Part shown: positions 20,691 through 31,167 of the stretch, in pieces
Position numbering within the stretch: position 1 is the first letter of the stretch
Layout of the letters: each line of letters starts with the position of its first letter
Source: Owenia fusiformis
Taxonomy: Eukaryota; Annelida; Polychaeta; Sabellida; Oweniidae
Reading direction: 5' to 3'
Length of the DNA stretch: 64,000 nt
Assembly: GCA_903813345.2 (NCBI GenBank)
Contig: CAIIXF020000003.1
Coordinates: 1,704,109-1,768,108, forward strand
The notes under the pieces: generated by a model
What the model was told of the DNA's origin: nothing
Database searches by the model: none
Seen by the model: only the letters and a program-made list of their open reading frames with translations
Translations under genes and position numbers: made by a program

Positions 20691-21486
20691 ATGGCAAGTG
20701 TGCCACTGGGCCTACCTGAACACACAATACCTGCTCATATTCCAGAAATACATGAGACAGTACTTTCTATCCAAAAGTGCTCACAAAAACAAAAGGGATC
20801 ACTTAGTAATGAAGAGGTGAGGAATTGGGAGAATTTGGCTGAAGATGATTTGCCATTTGGTAAGAAATCCGGTAGACAAGTGCATAGGCAGGAGTAAGGC
20901 AAATGAGTGTGGCATTGTAATATTTCCAATATAACTCGGATTTGACTCACCTTTCGAATAATTAATTTTTATCCTGGCAATGACCCTGATAGATAAATAT
21001 ATAGTTTTCGAGTCAACTGATCTAAAAACCAAGACATTTTCAATCAGGATTTATTATTTTAGTATGAAAATATTTATTTGGAAAATCTTATTATAATGAT
21101 ATAAACATATCTGCCAATCAAAAATGCAGAAATGAGAACAAACTATCTAACATTGAGTATAATTTCAGATAAAGAAAATGCACCAAAATTTCCTCTTAGA
21201 GAGATACTTGCTAAAAAAGCAAACTTTTTTGGGTTGCCACAAATAACAGAGTAAGTGGAGTGTAACTAAGACCTTCAATTTCAAAAACAAAATCACAATC
21301 TCAGTAATACAGATTGAATGAGATTTTTTGACCATGAGTATTTCTTCTCCAATTATGAAGAGCTTGCATATTTTATTTTAATAAACTGTTTTCTAAACAT
21401 TTAGATTATTTGTTTTCAGGTTTAATAGAAGTGTCAGAACTCTGGAAAATCTGACTCAAGAGATAATGGAATCACAGACTCTATAA
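20691..21486 (+). CDS. Three-exon small gene, about 105 aa, unrecognised
   Basis: Exon 1 is 20691-20859 (ATG, with an in-frame TAA at 20679 upstream), donor GTAAGA. Exon 2 is 21169-21250, acceptor ATTTCAG, donor GTAAGT. Exon 3 is 21420-21486, acceptor TTTTCAG, ending TAA. Phases 1 and 2 match at both junctions and no stop interrupts the frame. The protein starts MASVPLGLPEHTIPAHIPE, contains REILAKKANFFGLP, and ends NLTQEIMESQTL. It is hydrophilic, without a signal peptide or membrane segment. I do not recognise the family. It is the best candidate for an intact gene in the window. Confidence 0.55.
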
Positions 21487-21816
21487 CATGTATAATTTAG
21501 GCCTATACATGTACTTACTGTGTACACATTGATAATTTATATATCATGTTAGCTTTGTGATACTATAAAACAGGCAATATCAAATTAAAAATAATTAATT
21601 CACAATGCATGACATAATATTCATAAAGAAACAATATAACACCAATACAGTACTGATTTTGCCGAGAGTCATATCGGCATGTTCCCATCGGTGTAGCGTC
21701 GGTAGTTTGGTCGGCACACCGTTAGTTCTTCTGAATTAGGCGAATTGGTTGACATAGCTACTAAAAATGGATGGTTAAATGACAATTCAATTTAGTTCCA
21801 TGTACTGAAAGATTCA

Positions 21817-21895
21817 ATGATATCCCTAGAAAAGCAAGAGAAGGAATATCAAAAATCAGGCTTTATATTAACAAAAAAGAAGCCCAGGCCCAAAG
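21817..21895 (+). CDS. Possible first exon, Lys-rich
   Basis: ATG at 21817 opens 26 codons (MISLEKQEKEYQKSGF, then a KKKPRPK basic end) up to a GTATGA donor at 21896. The basic tail resembles a nuclear localisation signal. It could be the 5' exon for the frame at 22087, but no acceptor was confirmed. Confidence 0.25.
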
Positions 21896-22086
21896 GTATG
21901 AGATACAGTCCAATGTAGAGAAAGTGGGTACGATGATATAAGTAGTATTCTGCCTATTCCAAAATGGAACACCATTAAGCAATATAGACAGCAAGCATGT
22001 AACACTGAACCTATAAATGAAGAAAAAATACAGCAATGATGATACAGGAAATAAAACCTAGAAACTGTAAGTAAGAAACTGTAAAT

Positions 22087-22909
22087 ATGGTTAAAAAGGT
22101 CTGTGTATCAACTGGTAACTTGGTTGGGTTTGAAAATTTGAATATCCCGGATGAATACCTTGAAAATATTGATTCCAGTGCAGAGAGCCAGAACTCCCAA
22201 GGTTCTTCTCAAAGTCAGTCACACTCACAGTCAAGCTCACAATCCTCACACTGTTTTTCCACACAGTCATCAACAATTCCTGAAAAAGAGAGATTATCAA
22301 ACATGGTATGTGAATTCTTTTTCACAAGCATCAAGGGAGATTTTTGTTGGCCAGTAGCATCATATCCTGTTGCCAAATTAAATAGCATCAAAATATATAA
22401 AATGCTTTGGCAAGTCGTTGAATGTCTCAGTAAAATTGAAATCAATGATAAACAATGGATGCAAATATTATATGATGTCTGCAATGGATCAACTTATTCT
22501 CGTTCTTTCTTCAAGAACTCAAGCAACAATAATTTTGTTCAAATCCCTATAATGACAGTAGACCAATTTATTGGCTCTCAGATTTCCCTCTATATTTTGA
22601 CATATTATTAAAAGGTTCTTGAAACAACGGTGTATATTTTACATAAGAAAAGACAAGCTTACTCCCAGTGAAAATGACCACAGTGCAATACGTCAATATC
22701 TCAAACCATATAGAGGTGATGAAACTACATTAAACTTTTCAACACCATATGACCAATGCTTCAACTGTAAAAAAAGTTTGGCCATTGGGCGGCAATGCAC
22801 GGAACCAATAAATGAAGAGTGGTTGAAAAAACAGACATGCACAAAGTGCCAAACAAAAGGCTGTAATTACAAAACATGTCCATTAAGTTCAAATCAAAAG
22901 AATAGATAA
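22087..22909 (+). pseudogene. Ser/Gln-rich and Cys-rich ORF pair, one frameshift
   Basis: The first frame (22087-22611, 174 codons) has an acidic start, a Ser/Gln stretch (SQSQSHSQSSSQSS) and a globular part (KIYKMLWQVVECLSKIEIND). It ends in an A-run. One base out of frame, the second (to 22909) continues with RCIFYIRKDKLTPSEN and a Cys-rich end (CFNCKKS, CTKCQTKGC, KTC) with zinc-site spacing. Continuity of character suggests one gene of about 270 codons with a single-base break at about 22612. The function is unknown. Confidence 0.45.
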
Positions 22910-23106
22910 TACTTATTAAAATATGACATTGTCAGTAGCATAAATATATGTACAATTTATATGTATAGTTTGTTATATTTTTGTCAGCATTTACTGGAAC
23001 AACTCTAAAGACTGTTATACGCACAAGGAAAGGGTATAAAATCAAAGTACATTTTGAGGAACATGGGTTTATATAAGCAAAGCAAATGCAACAAAGCTAC
23101 CCCCAG

Positions 23107-23350
23107 TTTAATAATGATAAAAGATTGGCATATTATGCTGTTATGACTCTCACGACCGGCTTGCAAGTTCATTGCAAATCTACATTGACCCTCTACCATA
23201 AGTGTCCAGGAAACTATGAAGTAAGATTCAAGCACTTGTTGCCAACTTGTCCTGGTATAACCTAAGGTTTCATTTCAAAACCTCTTATGGGGCTCTTTAA
23301 AACTGTAGTATATATCACTTTGGTTGTTTGAATTTACAATATCTTTTGGA
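23107..23350 (+). repeat. Dispersed repeat, copy 1
   Basis: Similar along its length to 36942-37192 on the same strand. Both hold GATAAAAGATTGGCATATTA and CAAGCACTTGTTGCCAACTT. Both reading frames on the plus strand share 'DKRLAYYAVMTL', so it may derive from coding DNA. Copy 2 follows piggyBac coding sequence directly. Confidence 0.8.
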
Positions 23351-23666
23351 TATATTCTTCTTCTATCAAAGCTGGTACTAATGACTTATAAGTATTGACT
23401 TCAAAAAACAACAGAATGTGAGGAATGTGGAAAATACTTGAATGCAGTTTAACAGTTTATGGTGTCTTTAGATTGTTGCCAGACTGGGTAACACACTTTA
23501 TCTGAGATGTATTTACTCATTAAGAAAACTTCAAGGCAACATAACCATAATATTGTTACTTAAAAAGATTGCTAACTGAACTGTTGTGTGTCATCCAGCT
23601 TCGACCCTAATCCTTATATTTGTTAGTAGATGAGTATCAGTTATCTGTTGGGTCCTCTGTGTTCAG

Positions 23667-23834
23667 GTACAGAGAAGAGCTGCCAGGTTTGTAACAAAAT
23701 TTCACTCAAGGGAACCAGGCTGCGTCACCAAAGCTCTTCAAGACCTACAGTGGGAGCCACCGAAGGAGCGTCAAGAGGCCGCTAGAGTTTTCCTTTTTTA
23801 CAAAGGAAAGCAGAACATAGCAACAGCTGCCTAA
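23667..23834 (+). pseudogene. LINE 3' coding end (VQRRAARFVT)
   Basis: The frame VQRRAARFVTKFHSRE, then ALQDLQWEPPKERQEAARVF, then LFYKG matches the conserved C-terminal tail of CR1/Jockey-type non-LTR retrotransposon ORF2 ('vQrRAARfv......vt.~l..L~W..L..RR...rl..~yk'). It ends at TAA and is not joined to an RT domain, as expected for a 5'-truncated insertion. Confidence 0.75.
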
Positions 23835-24640
23835 AGGTGAAACACTTATTCTAGTGAGAAGTTCATATGGTTTAAATAACCATATGAATAATGAAATGTT
23901 TCCATGTGTCTACTTAGCAGCTTGTTCTATGTCATCCATCCTGCTAGGTTACATTGTTGAAAGCAGCCAAACACGACAATGAAGGCAACAGCATATCGAT
24001 ATTGATCTTAGCAGTATTTTTGGAAATTTAGATCGTCCATCTTGCAAGCTCACATGACTGATCATGTGACACGTGTCTGATCACGTGACATGTGTCTGAT
24101 CATGTGACTAGTTACTTGCATAGATTAGCAAGAATAGGGTACCTCAGATAGCATCCATACATTTAAAACATTATAGCCTTATTCTTATTTTTAAGATACA
24201 CAAAAATTATAATCAACATTACTCTTTTGTGATTAGAAGTCATACTTTCATACAGTATATCATGATAATGTCCAAAAGGAGAAAAACCTCAATGTGTTTG
24301 ATTTTAATTTTAGATAGTCTTAAACAGTCAAAGGGAAACATTACAGATGAGGTCATCTTAAGACAAGGACAGATGACTGGTGCAACTGAAGGCCTATTGG
24401 AAAATATATATTCCAAAAATATTCTGTTCGTCAAAAACAAAGAAAGTTTTCAAGTACAGTGTGACTAACTTTGTAAATCAATACTTAAAAGATGATTTGG
24501 TTTCATACAAGCCCTCAAGAAGACACACAACTTTTCAAGAGTAAATCAATAATTCAGGATACAACTATGAAAAGATCATCCACAAAATAAATCAACGGAG
24601 ACAACAACTTGACGACTGGAGGGATATGATTCCTATAGAT
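23835..24640. other. No gene; E-box palindrome cluster inside
   Basis: Only short frames are seen. The cluster at 24053-24108 is listed separately. Confidence 0.4.
24053..24108. repeat. Tandem CACGTG/TGATCA palindromes
   Basis: Three 20-bp units of GTCTGATCA(C/T)GTGACA(C/T)GT. Each contains the palindromic TGATCA next to an E-box-like CA(C/T)GTG. This could be a bHLH-type binding cluster or a minisatellite. Confidence 0.75.
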
Positions 24641-25367
24641 GATATAAAATAGATGATATAAAATGACAATTATAGCGATGCATCAAACGATTTATTGGCT
24701 AACGCCAAATAATGGCATGTCACCTAGACAGGATAACAGGACAATGTGTATCAATGACAGCTGCTATTATACCCGCAAAATTACTGCTACGTCACATTTA
24801 TCAGGACCTTCGTGGCAAAAGTTAGTGGAAGCAACTGTTGACTCTGTCAAATGGGGCTCAAAAGGAATTACAATTTTGGCTCACTTATGTGGATATATGG
24901 AACAAAGCGAGCAGGTTCTGGGACCCAGGATTGGAGGGTATAGATGATCGAAGAACAATTTTGTGAACCCCCTGTTCTGATTTATACCAAGGATTTGGGA
25001 TTTAATACAACAAAATGCAATAGCTACCATAATCGCCCCATATTTGACGGCCCAAGAATAGTCAAACTCCATTGAGCGGAGACACAAACCTTGTCTACTT
25101 TGTCTATGACAGTCGAGCTAATTATATGTGTGTGAATGTGTGGACTGTAAACTTTTCTAGGACCCACAAACTCCAGCAGAACTCTGATTCATATATCTCA
25201 TACCTGAAGCAGGGCAAAGATATAGTTATAAAGATCCCAAAACAATATACAGAAAAAACAGAAAATTGCCCGAAATTGTAGTCAGAATTAAGACCCAGTA
25301 TGTTGAGTGGTAAACAAGGAGGAGCGGTGGAATGCAAACAGTGAGATTAGCGAAATAGGAAGCCTAT
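24641..25367. other. Short open frames without a family
   Basis: Frames at 24663-24947 (94 codons) and 25072-25281 (69 codons) are open but carry no motif I recognise. Overlapping antisense frames are equally long. Confidence 0.35.
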
Positions 25368-25625
25368 ATGATAGGCTACTTGTTGGGTTTAATGGAGGAA
25401 GGGCTGGAAGATATAAATTCAATCTACCAGCTATTAGAACAATTTAATGTGATTGAGACATTTTTGGATGACAATGATGAGTCCAGAAGAATAACTCAGC
25501 AAACTGTGAGGAACTACCTCCAGTCCATGTCTAAATTTCTTCTATTCCTCAACTTGGGGTGTAACCTAATATCACCTGAAGAGGCAGCTTCATTGGAGGA
25601 ACAAATGCGCCTTTGGAACCTATGA
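25368..25625 (+). pseudogene. Recombinase-like core-binding fragment
   Basis: About 85 codons with FNVIETFLDDNDESRRITQQ, then TVRNYLQSMSKFLLFLNLGC and EEAASLEEQMRLW. A helical '.f..~l....~s..T...Y...l..fl.Fl' pattern is typical of the SAM-like N-terminal (core-binding) domain of tyrosine recombinases. No catalytic part follows. It may be a piece of the same family as 34622-35073. Confidence 0.3.
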
Positions 25626-25683
25626 TAAGATATGGTATGATCTAGTGAACAAAAAATTTCAGTCATTTTCAGAGTGACCAAAA

Positions 25684-25926
25684 ACAGTGAGCAACTACCG
25701 TGCTCATGAAGAGGACCGAATTATAGTACGCCACAAGGAGAGGGAGTTCATTCGCAGAACCGATCAAATCACGCCATATGATGGTAATAGATACTACCAT
25801 CTGAACATCTCCTGTATAAAACAGAGGCATGATTCTTTTAATTCTAGAACCGTGCGATGGGATAGCACTCAGATTATTGAGGGAGATATTGATTATGCCC
25901 ACCATTCCATTGGTCACCCTATATAA
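25684..25926 (+). pseudogene. RHKEREFI-domain fragment, copy B
   Basis: The frame AHEEDRIIVRHKEREFI, then YDGNRYYHLNISCIKQRHDS, matches the pieces at 46590-46650 and 46925-46985 of the second locus (DEEFIILRHREKEFI and EGNRYYHINVLCINSRH). The block has a conserved Cys and His and is probably a zinc- or nucleic-acid-binding module of a mobile gene. I know similar blocks from uncharacterised invertebrate repeats but no named domain. Confidence 0.5.
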
Positions 25927-26293
25927 AACGTGTAACGAACACATAGCTACATTCTTGATTGGATTTTGGTGTCTCAACAATAACTTAAAAGAGTTATATT
26001 AGAGCCATTAAAAATGATTTGGAGGTGATATAGAATATATTTTGGAACCGATGAACGTAATGAAGTATCTGAATGTGCCGTGATGTTTCGTGACATACTA
26101 TTTGACCTGGTATTATTGAAAGATGTAACACAGGGGTTCAAAGACACAGAACTATATTTTATGATGGCTATTAAGCTACCTTCATACAAACAATGAATCT
26201 TAGTCCAGCAGTTTGACTGTGGCATGCAGATGAACCTTAGGGTTTTACTACACTATACTTTTCAAAAAAGTAGAACTTTTGATTACTGAATAT

Positions 26294-26880
26294 CATCATA
26301 TAGGCCCCAAAGTGATGGAATGTGTGAACGATTTAATTGAAGCTTGGAGAGTATGTTGAGCATGTTCGTGGCAGAGAATCAGCTAGATTGGGATGAATAC
26401 TTACCAACAATTGCAATGGCATATTGTTCTACTCCACATGACAGCACTCATTTAACACCAAATATGATGATGCTTGGAAGGGAGATAGAGATGCCTCTGG
26501 ATGTTATGATTGGTCTTCCACCTGAAGAAGTAGATATGAGTGTTGACTTGTATACCTTCAGATAGCGTTATCGAATGGAGGAAGTGCATGATGAAGCAAG
26601 AGAATTCTTGGCTAAGTCAGCTGTGAGGCAAAAGAGAAACTATGATTAGAACGTAGAGACACAGAGATTCAAGGAAGGTGATTTTGTCTGGCTATATACA
26701 ACTTAACTGCATGTGGTCATTACCAAGAAACTGCAACGATTATGAAATTGTCCATTCCTGGTTGTGCAAAGAATTTCTGATACGACGTATAAAATACAAT
26801 TCAATGAGGGGTGCACTCCTTAAGTGGTCCATACGGATTGCCTGCGAAAATATATAGAGCGATACGAAAAGGCAGAGCAA
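26294..26880 (+). pseudogene. Ty3/gypsy integrase C-terminal region, decayed
   Basis: The coding DNA reads SDGMCERFN, a stop, then WDEYLPTIAMAYCSTPHDST, LTPNMMMLGREIEMPLD, then FKEGDFVWLY and KIQFNEG with VVHTDCLRKY. These are, in order, the end of the integrase core around the catalytic Glu ('.sdG..ER.n'), the 'W...l......N...h.~T...P' helix region, and the GPY/F-type C-terminal domain. At least four in-frame stops make it defective. No LTR was found to either side. Confidence 0.85.
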
Positions 26881-27554
26881 TTCATAAGCCAGCTAGGTTC
26901 CTGTAATGGAAATGAAGTTGTTATTAATATTGCTTTTTGTCATGAAATTGTATAAAATGATTAAATAAATAATGTTTTGTTCAATTCAAATTGTACTGTT
27001 GTTAATAAAATAAAAAAAAGCTGTGGTTTTAAGTCCGAGTCCGAGGTTTTCACATGATGCACCCTACACATAGAGCGCGCGTAATATTACTACGCTGGCT
27101 GCATTTGAAGAGACTATCTGGCTATTTCAAACATGGCTGAAGAGAGATCAGTTTTCTTTCCAACATTTTGATTGTTTTTCAAGCTGTATACCAGCGATTA
27201 TTGAATTTCTTAAAATAATGATATTCAAAGTACCTATGTTTGACAGCTTACTATAAAACGCCGACCTATTGGCATGTGCTGCTGAGATAAAAACAAATTC
27301 CAAAAAACGCCAAATTATTTCCATTTATTTCTTCCTCTCGATCAACTGCTAAGCCACCGATTATCCAGGTAAGCTGACAATTGAACGATGATGACCCCAT
27401 CCACCATCTATGCATGTAATTAGATCCTATAATAGCCCAAATTTGTTATAGTACAAGTCCTAACTAGAACTCTGCGGAAAATTTAGGAGAGGACTACGGC
27501 GGGTGAGTATTTTATGATTCTAATGCATACTTAAATGTTTTCATTTTATTTCAG

Positions 27555-27915
27555 ACTAGGATTCGAATGTTACTATTGCAACACAAACAGGAAATGTAAG
27601 AAATTTACAGATATGATTCATCACCTACTTGAAATAATAATTAATGAAAATAAAATGAAATGTTCAAAAATTCAAAATTAAGCCCCAATGAAATGTCAAT
27701 CTGATTTAATAACACATGAAATTCAATACAATGAAATGACAACTGCAATTGAATGCAGCAAATCCTTCAATGAAATGGACACTGTCCAGATTCAAGATGA
27801 AACAATTGATTTTGATTATTCATTAATGGTCGAAGATAATGAAATGATAGTCACTGAAGAAATGATATGTGAAATGAAAAAAATGATTGCTGTTGTTGCT
27901 GAAAAACTCTTATAA
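27555..27915 (+). pseudogene. Zinc-finger exon of the 3-kb element
   Basis: The acceptor TTATTTCAG (27546-27554) opens a frame with FECYYCNTNRKCKKFTDMIH, a C-x2-C...H-H zinc-finger pattern. It runs to 27915 in a single frame broken only by one TAA at 27679. The remainder is acidic (SKSFNEMDTVQIQDE, DFDYSLMVEDNEM). Upstream donors GTAAGC (about 27369) and GTGAGT (about 27502) would fit 5' untranslated exons. It is probably the DNA-binding N-terminus of this element's own protein. No DDE core is visible. Confidence 0.55.
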
Positions 27916-27964
27916 AAGATGAGTCAGTTGGAACATTCAGGACATTTTTGGAGCTGGTATCTAA

Positions 27965-28784
27965 CCCCCCTATCACACCAAAATAGTTCTTACCCGTTCT
28001 TGCCAGTCCTACGAAAACATCGTAAAACGGGCTCAATCTGGCTGTGGTCGGGAAATATGTCTGAAATAATTAGCTTCTTCGTTCTTTAACAGTCTTCAAT
28101 ACGTCCATCTCATTCCCAGTTCGTTCAGGTCGCACCACGTCGGTGTGCAACATCGTAGAACGCGTCCCTTAGTCTAGAAGGTCGTCATGACCTGATAACA
28201 GAACGGTATGGTCGCAATCGAATTTTGAATCGATTCAAAATTCTAAAATCACATTCCCGTCTGAGAACGTTCATAAAGTTCGTAAATAGACCTTAGAAAG
28301 TTGCAGGTACGTTCATTCCGTTCGCACATAGTTTAAAACCAGTTTTGAAGAACGCAGGGTAGGGCAACTTGTTTGGTGTGATAGCTATATTTTTGCTAAC
28401 TCGTTCATAAGCAGTGTTAAATACGTTCTTAATCAGTTTTAACCCGTTTGCATTTAGTTCTACCTCGTTCTCAACATGTCCTCATCAGACAGTTCAACTC
28501 GTTGTAAAACGTTAACGTCCCTAGTAGGATTGAAGTACGACGGTTCTGTTTGTAGTACGTCCAGCTCGTCGTTAGTACGTTGTCACTCGTTCTAATTGTA
28601 GAATGTGACAACCACGAGTACATTTTGAGCATTATCTAAGTTCTAGAGGCCCTACCCATTCGAGTACGTTCGATGAAGTTTGTAAATAGATCCCAAACGG
28701 TTCTTAGTAGGTCCAGTCCGTTCGTACACAGTTGAAGCCCGTTTTCGAGAACGTAGTGAGTACTAGATTGGTGTGATAGTAGGG
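27965..28784. mobile_element. PIF/Harbinger MITE, 820 bp
   Basis: The termini CCCCCCTATCACACCAA and, inverted, CCCTACTATCACACCAA agree at 15 of 17 positions. TAA flanks both sides, matching the TWA target duplication of PIF/Harbinger. The interior is packed with degenerate copies of a short word (ACGTTC, AGTTCGT, TACGTTC) in both orientations. One internal copy of the terminal motif, TTGGTGTGATAGCTAT, is at about 28375. It encodes no transposase and is nested inside the 27060-30029 element. Confidence 0.9.
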
Positions 28785-29940
28785 TAAGGATAAGGATAAA
28801 TTTCCCCTAGAAAACATTGCCTTCAAAACATTTCTCGACAAAGTTGAATTATTTGGATCCGACACTATTCAGCAATTTCGATACAAAAACCAAGAGACCA
28901 TTTCCTTTTGGAGAGTGGGATATCGGTTATTCAAGGTCAAGTTCCTTCGCTATTCATTTTTAGCTGTATGAACGTATTGAATTATCCATCAGTCCTTCCG
29001 ACCAGCTGGAAAGAAGCAGCAGATTATTAAGTGACATCCGTCTGTCCGTCCATCCTTCCATCATCAACAGTTGGTGGCAGTAAGAGACAAATGCAATATC
29101 CATTTATATTTTGTTATGCACACAAGTGACATACCCTATACTGTACATGTATGTATATCCAGGATATCTCTTTGGAAATAAGTCACTTGAGGTCATGGCC
29201 AAAGTAAAGAGTTACACTTAAAAAAAGGTCATTATTGTTTAAAATGTTAATTACCTGTGCAAAAATTGTTTACAGAGTTCGACACTTGTATATATATATT
29301 TTATGCACATAAGTAACTTTCTTTGGATAGGCCTACATTGCAACCAAATATTTATTGGTAAAATTGCACGACATATCAAACACTGTTCAAAATCAAACGC
29401 TACCCTCCCAGGTCTACCCTTGTATAAAAGTTCGAAGTTTTATAACAATTTGATATTATAGTTATTCTACAGTCTATGTGCTTTTGATACACATGAGCAC
29501 TGGATCTGTGGTCGATATTTGAGAAGTCTATCGCATCTTTAATTTCAAGTTGCTGTAGTGTTAATCCCAAGAGGTTGATATTGACACGCGTAGTCCTCTC
29601 ATCCAAAAATTTGATCTCGGGATTTCAATGAAGTTACCTCAGGAAAAATAATGTTAAAATTCTTCAAAATAACATCAATGATGCAAAATATGTTAGGAAT
29701 GTATATACTTCTCTCATAATACTTCAGTTACCGTGATAATATGAGGATATTGAGATTCTTTAGTGGAAACTTCGCGGTAACTTTCTGAATTATCAACTTT
29801 ACATCGTATTTTATTCATTATGTAGGCATACTTTCCTATATTTTTGTCATATTTCTTCAATTAAGACTATACTATATGGTTTGCCATCCATATACGATAC
29901 ATTAATATCTTAAATAAGTCAGTAGGTGCTTCCAAAAAGT
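28785..29940. other. Non-coding right half of the 3-kb element
   Basis: AT-rich interior without a coding frame. A short GTCCGTCCATCC run lies near 29047. Confidence 0.5.
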
Positions 29941-30022
29941 AAACCGTGAGAAAGAAGTTGAGAAATAGCCAGATAGTCTCTTCAAATGCAGCCAGCGTAG
30001 TAATTTGCTCGCGCTCTATGTG

Positions 30023-30070
30023 TAGGGTGTGATGGGATAGTCGTAGGGTGTGATGGGATAGTCGTAGCGT
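30023..30070. repeat. 21-bp direct repeat at element edge
   Basis: GTAGGGTGTGATGGGATAGTC is present twice in tandem and a third start (GTAGCGTG) follows, spanning the right end of the 3-kb element. This slightly complicates the target-duplication call. Confidence 0.85.
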
Positions 30071-30294
30071 GTTGTCGTGATTTAGCGGTACCCGCCATCT
30101 TGGATCAACAATCCATTGGGGAAGGAGGTCACACGATGGGTAAATGATATATTGAATTATGAATTGTTGTTTGGTTTGTAGATTCCTGCTGTGTTCTACC
30201 TACTGTGTTCTACCTACTGTTGTTGAGTACTGCTGTGTATAATCCTGTAGATTGCAGTTGCTGTTATATTCATTGATTATTGCTGTGATACAAG

Positions 30295-30402
30295 ATGGAG
30301 AAGGAGAGAAGGAAGAGGACTAATGAGAAAGAGGGGAAAACGACCAAGGATTTCAAAAGACCAAAAATAAACAGACTGACAACAGTCGAAAAACAGCGGA
30401 AG
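30295..30402 (+). CDS. Possible first exon, basic
   Basis: ATG at 30295 followed by 36 codons (MEKERRKRTNEKEGKTTKDF, then RLTTVEKQRK), phase 0, ending at a GTACTT donor. The upstream 5' region has several short direct repeats. The highly basic composition suggests a nuclear protein. The next exon was not identified. Confidence 0.3.
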
Positions 30403-30499
30403 GTACTTCAAAAATAACCCAAATATTGTACATCTCTTTATCATAAACCAGCTCTTATTGAGGAATCAACAGAGATGCTTGTTCCATATACATCACGAC

Positions 30500-30558
30500 G
30501 ATTGGTGCATATTTAACAAAATACCTGCACCAGTCCTGTTACTTTTGGAACACCCTGT
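30500..30558. repeat. mariner-like right terminus
   Basis: CAGTCCTGTTACTTTTGGAACACCCTGTA ends at about 30559. This is a TACAGGGTGTTCC-type mariner terminus, with no left partner nearby. Confidence 0.5.
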
Positions 30559-30560
30559 AT

Positions 30561-30818
30561 GCAATGAAGTATGTCAATATCTACCTTGCAATGTGTGAAC
30601 GCAACTGGAATCTTAGAAATGCAGCCATAAAAGCCACATGTCCACTTTTCACTGCATTTGATACCCATAACTATGCAAGACTCTTGCCACAGCATATTTC
30701 CCATCTTCTAACACTGCCAAATGATGTTGCACGGCAATATGAAAGTGGGGCTTTTGCTGTTAGTTTGAAGGGTGTTTATTATGCCAGTGTCAATGGCATA
30801 ATTAGTCTTTATTGTTGA
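30561..30818 (+). pseudogene. Mobile-gene fragment (CERNWNLRNAA)
   Basis: The 84-codon frame has MCERNWNLRNAAIKATCPLF, then YARLLPQHISHLLTLP and YESGAFAVSLKGV. The '.~W.lh..a...~lp.f....~~nYar..p.y...m..Lp' pattern recurs in uncharacterised multi-copy invertebrate proteins as I recall them. It starts right at a mariner terminus. The domain has no name known to me. Confidence 0.35.
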
Positions 30819-31167
30819 CAGCGATAAAGTGGAAAAAATGACCTGACCAAAGATGGTAACGGTAAATACGATCGTGAGTTACCACATACCAGATGGCGCA
30901 TAAAGAACAGTGAAAGACCGTGAAAGACCGTGTAAGATTCTTAATAAAAATATCAACGGCCATCTGAAGGAGGATGAATACTTTTTCAAATGGCATACAT
31001 ATGAAATAATAAAAAGTGTATGACTAAGAAGACAAATCAATTGGATCGAGAAAGAGGGAAATGTTTTATATAGTAAACTGTTTATACAGTACACTTATAG
31101 TTGGTGTAACAACTGTTAATATTAGTGCGAAATCACATGTGAACAAAAAATCAAGAACAAGCCTTTT

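Larger units (their letters stand above)
27060..30029. mobile_element. 3-kb TIR DNA element of uncertain superfamily
   Basis: The left end CACCCTACACATAGAGCGCG (27060 on) and the right end CGCGCTCTATGTGTAGGGTG (to 30029) are inverted repeats of about 70 bp that share TACGCTGGCTGCATTTGAAG. A direct TGATG lies on both sides (27055-27059 and 30030-30034), consistent with a 5-bp target duplication. A spliced zinc-finger exon and a nested 820-bp Harbinger MITE lie inside. CAC termini and a 5-bp duplication recall Transib, but the heptamer is not canonical. Confidence 0.8.

Noticed and set aside
23005-23235. Minus-strand ORFs in both copies of the dispersed repeat (also 36914-37105)
   Set aside because: Open in both copies, but the plus-strand frame shares more residues and links to piggyBac; the antisense frame looks like a shadow.
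24663-24947. 94-codon plus-strand ORF considered as a retroelement piece
   Set aside because: No polymerase, protease or integrase motif could be aligned by eye, so no function is claimed.
27055-27064. Firm assignment of the 3-kb element to Transib
   Set aside because: The first bases are CACCCTA rather than the Transib heptamer, a local 21-bp repeat overlaps the right flank, and no RAG1-like core is seen.
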